64,000 bases of DNA from Basidiobolus meristosporus CBS 931.73 (lineage: Eukaryota; Basidiobolomycota; Basidiobolomycetes; Basidiobolales; Basidiobolaceae). The stretch covers positions 62,001 to 126,000 of the forward strand of contig MCFE01000189.1 of assembly GCA_002104905.1 (NCBI GenBank). The letters are read 5' to 3'. Each line of letters starts with the position of its first letter. The first letter of the stretch is position 1. Shown in pieces: positions 57,424 to 64,000 of this stretch. The translations under genes were made by a program, and so were the position numbers. Under the pieces are notes generated by a model. The model searched no databases. It saw only the letters and a list, made by a program, of their open reading frames with translations, and was not told the DNA's origin.

Positions 57424-58587
57424 ATGGACATTAATTCGCAAGATAACTTGGAGGATGAGCTAAATGCTATTTTTTACCATATTTTGCTGTCCGTTATCTT
57501 TGCCATTATGCTAAGATTGGTCCTGAGGAGGATTCAGGTTGTCCCCAATGCCCTCACCTCATTTGGACTGTTCAAGGAGTATCTGTATGCCATTCTCTTC
57601 CCCATGGATTCTGTCCGAAACTACATCACTCAGTTCGTGGAAATCAAGTCAACACAAGCCTCCCAAAATCAGATCGAGTCAGCTCTCAGGGCGGCTTATT
57701 CTGGGAATGGCTACTGGGTCAATGTCTCTCCGAAGGCCAGGGCTGTCAGCGCACTCACTAGGGGCGAGATTGTCAGTGAAGCCCGTGGCCTGAAAAAGAT
57801 GATGATGACTTCATTCTACAAGCACAACATATGTCTACCTGAACAATGCCAATATGTGTCCGCAGTCGTGAAGGACGATGCCCAGCTAATCCTGAGCAAC
57901 AAGATCTCCATCTCACAGAGCCGCATTGCTGAAGACAAGAGTCTGCTGACAAAGGTTTGCTTCTTGCTCGTGGCCATGTACACGATGTATGCTATCTCCA
58001 CAATCACCTACTGCCTCTGGACAATGCATTACATTCCGGCAGCATATCGTACGATAAATTTGGTAGATGTGGCCATGGTCATTCCACTGTTGTACCCGTT
58101 CGGCAAGTGTATTGCACCAGTGTTCATCACTCTGGAATCCGATGATTTCCATGCCAGCAAGTATTTTGTCCAGATGACTGAGAATAACCAATCCAATGAG
58201 GATATCTACATTGGCAAGGTTTCAAGCACCAAAGAGTCCGTACACAAAGAAACGATGCTCAGATATGCACTGGAACAGGCAATTGGTTCCATTATATATA
58301 CAGCTCTACATTTTATGATGAGTTACACTCTGGAAGGTGTATATCTATATGGAGTGGAAGGGAGTTATCCTATAAACCAGGAACAACCCCCTCATTTCTT
58401 CGTTTCAATACTCTTCGGGCCCTTCACTTACGGCAAGAGTGCTGAAGCCATTGTGCACAGTGTTACTCACTCGGTCAGATTCGGGCAGCTGTATTTCACC
58501 AATAGCAAGGTCATCTGCTTCTTGAACTGGTCAGAGTCTATCCTATCAGTTGTGTATATGTATGTTCGCATTTATGCGATGTTTTAA
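57424..58587 (+). CDS. unrecognised multi-pass membrane protein, 387 aa, paralog 1
   Basis: Single exon, ATG after CTGTACCAAC. Hydrophobic segments lie at about 17-31, 177-198, 211-236, 285-302 and 366-386, suggesting a polytopic membrane protein. Conserved blocks are SFGLFKEYLYAILFPMDSV (46-64) with NYITQFVEIKS, ALRAAYSGNGYWVNV (88-101), SQSRIAEDKSLLTKVC (164-179), and PFGKCIAPVFITLESD (225-240). Residues 240-280 look soluble and charged. I recognise no known domain. It is near-identical to paralog 2 in the middle but differs at both ends. It sits in a tandem duplication with an intact upstream block, so it is probably expressed. Confidence 0.85.
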   Translation: MDINSQDNLEDELNAIFYHILLSVIFAIMLRLVLRRIQVVPNALTSFGLFKEYLYAILFPMDSVRNYITQFVEIKSTQASQNQIESALRAAYSGNGYWVNVSPKARAVSALTRGEIVSEARGLKKMMMTSFYKHNICLPEQCQYVSAVVKDDAQLILSNKISISQSRIAEDKSLLTKVCFLLVAMYTMYAISTITYCLWTMHYIPAAYRTINLVDVAMVIPLLYPFGKCIAPVFITLESDDFHASKYFVQMTENNQSNEDIYIGKVSSTKESVHKETMLRYALEQAIGSIIYTALHFMMSYTLEGVYLYGVEGSYPINQEQPPHFFVSILFGPFTYGKSAEAIVHSVTHSVRFGQLYFTNSKVICFLNWSESILSVVYMYVRIYAMF

Positions 58588-60992
58588 TTTTCCAACTTCA
58601 GTAAACCCATGTATAAAGCTGAAAATAAGCTCAAATATCACCCCTAAGGGTAGCTGAGGCCTGTGATACACAGTCCAAGCGATTCCATAGAATGCAATAC
58701 GATCTTGGATCAACAATACTACACGACGTAGGGCTTACTCGGTATTAGGCAATATAGTTCAAGAAATACATACCTTGGTTGCGAAAGGCCTATGTCAATA
58801 TTTTTGTCTATATAAACACTAGCACATCTGCCAGGTAATGAGTTGGCGGTTTGGCCACACGCATTGAACAGATCGAATCGGAAAAGGGAACCATGGTGCA
58901 AATTGATCCCCGAGATCATGCGCCTCAGATCATCACCGTACCTGTCTCTGTAGATGTACTTGGAAATATCCTCATCTCATCTAGGCCATAAGTGATATAC
59001 ACAAAAGCATTCAAGTGAAAAGACCGAGCCGTCAGAGCAAAATGAAAGATGGTATGATTTCAAGTGGTGAAAAGGTTGACAACAAAATTAGCTTTTTCGT
59101 GTTGCTGACATGTAAGAGAGGGTCGTATTAAATGCCAAGCCAGAATCGACACCATTTCACAACATTACAGTTCTTCGACATTGCTGCTTTGAGGACCTCT
59201 AGCATCAGGGCGGTCTGATAATCTATTATGGTATTATTCAAACTAGGATCCTGTGATGTGCCAAGGAGGCTTGGTAACTTGAGATATACTCTATTGAACG
59301 AGCCTGTGTTTTTATCCCTTAACCTCGAGCCAGCTCTCAGGGTGACTTCTGTGAATGGGCTGCCAGAGTGCTCACTAGTAATGGAATTGCCTCCAAAGCA
59401 TATGGTTAAAAAAATCTCACTACAGCTTCGTTTTACAAGCACAATACTTGTCAGATTATTCCTGTGGTTCTGGATTATGCTGTATGATGTGTCAAAGGAC
59501 CACCAATTTATGAGTAATATCCTGTTGGCGCGATATCTAACGCAAGCTCTTTTCAAATGCACGCAAAAGTTCGCGATTGTTTTGAAACAACATCTAGGTC
59601 CCTTGTGGTAGCTACGACATCATTCCGGTGATTACCTCACTGTGCACTTTGTGTTCATGAAGCAGCTTTCTGGTCTTTCTCTTTGTACTTTGTGCCACCG
59701 CAAGACCAACACGAAGAGCAGGTTATGGTCAAGTAGTACTGGTGATTGTATTGATACTTTGGGTTTGTGTATTGCCTTCAAGAATTTTTGGCATCAGAAA
59801 GTAATCTGGGAATTGTGTTAGTTTAGAACAGCAAGCATATATTTGAGTAAACAATTGCTATGATGCAAGGTGTTCAAGGGGCATATTAAACGAACCCTTA
59901 ACACCAGTATGTTCATCTCATTAAATGTTGGTTTGAAAGTAGAGCATTACCATTTCTAAGCTCGATGTACTACATACCAGTCTCGAAGTGCACCGGAAAT
60001 CTATTCATTTCCGCTGTGAATTAGCCAAAGAATCAACCATGTGAATATCAGTGTTCGTAGTAGCACCTACTATGGGCATTAATATGGAAATGGGGATCGA
60101 TACCAGACTATCTCAGTTTACTCCTGAAATTTCATTGCTGACAGTAGTACACCAATCATATAACCTATATGGTGGATAGAAACGGACATCAATGCGTGAA
60201 GAAAGAATGTACACAATGGAAAGCGAGCTGAGTACACTTTAAGCCATCCTTGTGACTATTTCACGATCCAAATTTAAGATCATAAGCAACTACTATTACT
60301 TTCCAGTTGACGTTGATGTGCCACCTGATACTTTTATCTTGACTGAGATGGCTAGGGAAGAAAAAGCACTGTGGTGAGGCTTTTCCCATCGGTCACCTTT
60401 ACCATCATGCTGAGATGGTAATACGATGGATAGTGGTTGATTGATCTGAGCAAAACTTTCAAAAAGAGTTTCGACAAACATTGCTTTTCTAGCCCTATGT
60501 TCATGGTAAGAAAGACGATCAGTTTTTTACTGAGCTACTCGTTTGATCAAACTTGAGCTACTGTGTTTCTCCAATAGCATCAGTATTTTAATCCGTAATA
60601 AGCCTTTCTAGTCAATATTTTATATATATCCACAAATTAGTGTATTATAGATAATGTTTGCACTCAACTTGATGTGAGGCCACACGGTAGAATCACGATT
60701 GGGGTACCAGTGTGTTGCAAATTCCAGATTGGCCAAGTGATTAGTGCTGTCACGGTTATGAGGCAGCCACATTGTAAGGCGGAAGTTGCTCAAAAACCTC
60801 TACTAATTTCGCATTTGAGCGTTTATCAACCGGTTCATTTTTATAATAATGAAGCAGTCGTCTAGCCTCTTGGTTGTACTCGATGTTATACTAGATTGGT
60901 ATAGATGATAAGATGAATAATTGACTGTAGCTATATATAGATATGAATGTGTATGCGTAGAATTTGGTTTCTTCCAGTGTAACTTGCTTAAA
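58588..60992. other. spacer duplicated from 55,010-57,350, with one gene relic
   Basis: 58,660-58,870 aligns with 55,010-55,215 and 59,440-60,340 with 56,000-56,900. The equivalent of broken copy 2 is reduced here to the short relic at 59,290-59,460. Nothing else is recognised. The TA microsatellite is not present at the matching place. Confidence 0.55.
59290..59460 (+). pseudogene. broken copy 3 of the 387-aa family, short relic
   Basis: Aligns with residues about 84-140 of the intact genes: GAGCCAGCTCTCAGGGT matches the ESALRA coding segment, followed by GTGAATGGG, GTGCTCACTAGT, and AAAAAAATCTCACTACAGCTTCGTTTTACAAGCACAA for the KKMMMTSFYKHN segment. Frame and both ends are lost. Confidence 0.75.
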
Positions 60993-61065
60993 GTAAATTG
61001 CGGAAAATCACTTTAAAAACCGGCATATTTGCTATTCGGTGTTTTAAAACCTAAGCTGTACCAGC
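60993..61065 (+). promoter_or_regulatory. conserved upstream block of the 61,066 gene
   Basis: Near-identical counterpart of 57,351-57,423, with a handful of changes (GGCATATTTGC for GGCACGTTTGC, TTTTAAAACC for TTTTGAAACA). It is expected to hold the core promoter and 5' UTR; no TATA box is obvious within it. Confidence 0.65.
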
Positions 61066-62229
61066 ATGGATAATAATTCGCAAGTAATCTCGGATGAAGA
61101 GTGGAATGATATTTTATACCATGCTTTCCTACCCATTATCTTTGCCATTATGCTAAGTTTGGTCCCGAGGAGGATTCAGGTTGTCCCCAATGCCCTCACC
61201 TCATTTGGACTGTTCAAGGAGTATCTGTATGCCATTCTCTTCCCCATGGACTCTGTCCGAAGCTACATCACTCAGTTCGTGGAAATCAAGTCAACACAAG
61301 CCTCCCAAAATCAGGTAGAGTCAGCTCTCAGGGCGGCTTATTCTGGGAATGGCTACTGGGTCAATGTCTCTCCGAAAACCAGAGCTGTCAGAGCACTCAC
61401 TAGGGGCGAGATTGTCAGTGAAGCACGTGGCCTGAAAAAGATGATGATGACTTCATTCTACAAGCACAACATATGTCTACCTGAACAATGCCAATACGTG
61501 TCCGCAGTCGTGAAGGACGATGCCCAGCTAATCCTGAGCAACAGGATCTCCATCTCACAGAGCCGCATTGCTGAAGACAAGAGTCTGCTGACAAAGGTTT
61601 GCTTCTTGCTCGTGGCCATGTACACGATGTATGCTATCTCCACAATCACCTACTGCCTCTGGACAATGCATTACATTCCGGCAGCATATCGTACGATAAA
61701 TTTGGTAGATGTGGCCATGGTCATTCCACTGTTGTACTCATTCGGCAAGTGTATTGCACCAGTGTTCATCACTCTGGAATCCGATGATTTCCATGCCAGC
61801 AAGTATTTTGTCCAGATGACTGAGAATAACCAATCCAATGAGGATATCTACGTTGGCAAGGTTTCAAGCACCAAAGAGTCAGTACACAAAGAAACGATGC
61901 TCAGATATGCAATGGAACAAGCAATCGGCTCGGTTGCATACACGATTTTGTACTTCGCGATGAAATTCATCCTACGGCGGTTATATAGGTATGGGATCGA
62001 AGGGATCTACCCTATGATGGAAGAGCCTTCAATCATGTTTCCAATGAGAGTAATTGACATGCACTTCGCTTACGGTAAGAGTGCTGAGGCGAGTGTGCAT
62101 AGCGTTGCTCGATTGGTAAGAGTTGGGCAGCAGTATTTCACAAATGGCAAGGTCATTCGCTTCTTGGATTGGTCCGAGTCTATCCTGTCGGTCATATATG
62201 TATATGTTCGTGTATTTGCAATTCTGTAA
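61066..62229 (+). CDS. unrecognised multi-pass membrane protein, 387 aa, paralog 2
   Basis: Single exon, same length as paralog 1. Between residues about 35 and 288 I count only eight differences from paralog 1 (for example N66S, A105T, P225S), whereas the first 34 residues differ at 15 positions and residues 289-387 differ widely. The blocks GLFKEYLYAILFPMDSV, AAYSGNGYWVNV and FGKCIAPVFITLESD are intact. The C-terminal tail keeps YGKSAEASVHSVARLVRVGQ and a last hydrophobic segment (SILSVIYVYVRVFAIL). It is convergent with the gene at 62,600-63,763, whose stop lies 370 bp downstream. Function unknown; membrane localisation inferred. Confidence 0.85.
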   Translation: MDNNSQVISDEEWNDILYHAFLPIIFAIMLSLVPRRIQVVPNALTSFGLFKEYLYAILFPMDSVRSYITQFVEIKSTQASQNQVESALRAAYSGNGYWVNVSPKTRAVRALTRGEIVSEARGLKKMMMTSFYKHNICLPEQCQYVSAVVKDDAQLILSNRISISQSRIAEDKSLLTKVCFLLVAMYTMYAISTITYCLWTMHYIPAAYRTINLVDVAMVIPLLYSFGKCIAPVFITLESDDFHASKYFVQMTENNQSNEDIYVGKVSSTKESVHKETMLRYAMEQAIGSVAYTILYFAMKFILRRLYRYGIEGIYPMMEEPSIMFPMRVIDMHFAYGKSAEASVHSVARLVRVGQQYFTNGKVIRFLDWSESILSVIYVYVRVFAIL

Positions 62230-62599
62230 TTATGCGATATTTGGTTGATCGATTCGAGCTTAATACACTGCAATTAGCTGTAGCTGGCAAGGTATGCACT
62301 ATAATCTAGTAACGGATCACCATTTTGGTTGAAGATCCGATATGAATAATACATTAAACACTTTCTATAATCTTTACTATAAAGCACACTTCAGTGAGTG
62401 AAAGCAGATTAGCCCGAGGTGCCTAAAAGAATACGGATGAAAAGCACATATCACTACAAACTATAGCGAATATTCTGCTTCTATGATGAAACAGACGACT
62501 TGGTTGTTGGAACATGTGTATATTCTCGAGCAAAAGAATTCTAAGATACGTATGGTGCAGGTTATTTAGAATCAGGCATAAGATACAGATGGATGTGTT
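62230..62599. other. spacer between convergent family members
   Basis: 370 bp holding the 3' ends of the plus gene at 61,066 and the minus gene at 62,600. AT-rich; no feature recognised. Confidence 0.4.
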
Positions 62600-63763
62600 T
62601 TACATCTTTAATGTTATATATCGGTTATAGAGGACAACGAGCACTCGGACAAAGAAATAGATGACCGAAAAGATCGCTTTGGTAAACGTGAGCACGGCAA
62701 TGGTCTTTCTATCAGTAAAATATACCATTGCAAGTGCATTCAAGCATAGCATATTATGAATTATTGTTTCAATGATAGGGAAAAAAGTTTCCACTGGTTG
62801 TGGTTGGTAGGAATACACCCATCCAATCTCTGGGGTGAACCAATACATCGGTGATTCAGTTGCAAAAGCAAGCATTACATAGAGTACTGTGTATACCATG
62901 GAGCCAATTGTTTTTTCTAGCAAATATCGAAGCTTAACCTTTCTTTCTATTACATCTTTGGTTTCACTTGGCTTCTCAGATAGATTTTCACAGCTTGAGG
63001 GTTCTGAGAGTAATGTAAAATCAGGATTCAAAGAAAGTTGATCCGACTCCAAGGTGATAAACACAGGTGCAATACACTTGCCAAAAGTGTAAAAGAGCGG
63101 GGAGAATATGATCGCATTGTTTATGAATGCTGATAAGTAAGGCTCGTGGCCACTAGGGAGTCTCCATATATATGTGCCACAGAAATACGCAGGCACAGCA
63201 TAAGCGCAAGCTAGTAGAATAACGAGAGCGCATACTTTCGTAGTAGTGGTGTCATCTTGAGTGATCCGGCCTTGTGAAACAGAAAATCTCTGCTTTATGA
63301 TGAGCGAAGCATCTTGTTCACGTACTTTTGTCAAGAGTACGCAGTCAGATGGTATCTTCACAGTATGTTTGTGCAGTACAGAAGTGAGAAATCTTGTAGG
63401 TGGAGATGCCTCTGTGAATACAGTATCCTTTTTGAACGTCACGATGTTTGTGTTTTTTGGGCAGGCATCGACCAAATAGCCATTCCCAGCGTAAGCAGAT
63501 CTTAAGACTGATTCCGCGTGCCCTTGCATTCCTCCTGCTGACTTGATCTCCACAAATTGCGTGATGTAGTCTCGAATGGGGTCCATTGGGAACGCCAAGG
63601 CCCAAAGATACTCCTTAATCAGGCCCAATGTTGATAAGCTACCAGGTATGATCTGCATTCTTCGAAGGAGTAAGCTGCCAAGATGGGAAATCATGCCAGG
63701 AACCAGAAGTATTTGGAGCCTCTCATAGAGAATATCATAAACAGAGGTTTCATTCATTTTCAA
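62600..63763 (-). CDS. unrecognised multi-pass membrane protein, 387 aa, diverged paralog 3
   Basis: Single exon, minus strand, starting MKMNETSVYDILYERLQ (a second Met is at residue 3). It has exactly the same length as the other two but is clearly diverged. It retains LGLIKEYLWALAFPMDPIRDYITQFVEIKS, SVLRSAYAGNGYLVDA, SVSQGRITQDDTTTTKVC and FGKCIAPVFITLESD, so these blocks mark the family. Hydrophobic segments match those of the other paralogs (about 178-200, 211-235, 286-303, 366-380). The region after LESD is a different charged loop (SEPSSCENLSEKPSETKD). It shows that the family predates the local tandem duplication. Confidence 0.85.
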   Translation of the reverse strand: MKMNETSVYDILYERLQILLVPGMISHLGSLLLRRMQIIPGSLSTLGLIKEYLWALAFPMDPIRDYITQFVEIKSAGGMQGHAESVLRSAYAGNGYLVDACPKNTNIVTFKKDTVFTEASPPTRFLTSVLHKHTVKIPSDCVLLTKVREQDASLIIKQRFSVSQGRITQDDTTTTKVCALVILLACAYAVPAYFCGTYIWRLPSGHEPYLSAFINNAIIFSPLFYTFGKCIAPVFITLESDQLSLNPDFTLLSEPSSCENLSEKPSETKDVIERKVKLRYLLEKTIGSMVYTVLYVMLAFATESPMYWFTPEIGWVYSYQPQPVETFFPIIETIIHNMLCLNALAMVYFTDRKTIAVLTFTKAIFSVIYFFVRVLVVLYNRYITLKM

Positions 63764-64000
63764 GCGTGATTTGGAAATGAAATTATTTCAACCACTTGTT
63801 TAAACAGGCCTATTTATATGTAAAGGGTGGGTGAGGAATAGAGAATGAAAATATTAATCAGCAATGATATCAGCTATCGCTATGTATTGAATTCTATCCA
63901 AGGAATGCACAAATCCCATGATATATTGATGGATATTTGCTGATTTCGGCTTGGTACGCGAAAGGCGGCGCATACACCAGTCACAACTATCCTTAACGCC
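63764..64000. other. upstream flank of the 63,763 gene, window end
   Basis: 237 bp with no open frame of note. A TATA-like TATTTATATG lies near 63,811, about 50 bp upstream of the start on the minus strand, but its direction is not settled. Confidence 0.35.

Noticed and set aside
57079-57441. 120-codon minus-strand open frame with an Ile-Tyr run
   Set aside because: The run is a translation of the TA microsatellite and the frame overlaps the start of a real gene on the other strand.
1-64000. CRISPR arrays, bacterial operons or Shine-Dalgarno sites
   Set aside because: None seen; introns, LTR elements and gene spacing are eukaryotic.

Overview
The window looks like a chromosomal segment of a filamentous fungus. 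Protein genes are sparse, two short GT-AG introns (72 and 61 nt) sit in a secreted subtilisin gene, and the mobile elements (Ty1/copia, Ty3/gypsy, tnp2-type and PIF/Harbinger-type transposons) are of kinds found in fungal genomes. The phylum cannot be fixed from sequence alone; an early-diverging, repeat-rich lineage is plausible but is an inference.

Region 1, about 1-43,125, is a transposon graveyard. Many decayed copies of one Ty1/copia family (LTR about 348 bp, ends TGTTGTAA...TTACAACA) lie in both orientations. They include two nearly full-length nested elements: a minus-strand outer copy at 33,274-42,588 interrupted by a plus-strand inner copy at 36,643-41,321. One Ty3/gypsy element (21,431-26,385) keeps two near-identical LTRs and an unbroken 1377-aa polyprotein, and sits inside a tnp2 transposon remnant. 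Four decayed copies of a tnp2-family transposase are present (about 6,976-9,470 plus; 18,331-20,620 minus; 21,091-27,060 plus, split by the gypsy; 28,876-31,045 plus). PIF/Harbinger-like fragments, a 734-bp foldback element, a large TIR-bounded segment whose ends match that foldback, and several solo LTRs complete this part.

Region 2, about 43,126-54,400, is ordinary gene territory. It holds a secreted S8 subtilase with three exons, a long disordered nuclear-type protein of unknown role, and a small RRM protein with a mitochondrial-looking N-terminus, with long spacers in which I recognise nothing.

Region 3, about 54,400-63,800, is the most unusual part: a cluster of an unrecognised multi-pass membrane protein family. 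Three intact genes each encode exactly 387 residues (57,424-58,587 plus; 61,066-62,229 plus; 62,600-63,763 minus), and three broken copies lie nearby. The two plus-strand genes lie in a tandem duplication of about 3.6 kb. Their central parts are almost identical while their N- and C-terminal ends differ strongly, a pattern suggesting gene conversion or diversifying ends. A motif around FGKCIAPVFITLESD is shared by all three. This family is the best candidate for an undescribed system in the window.
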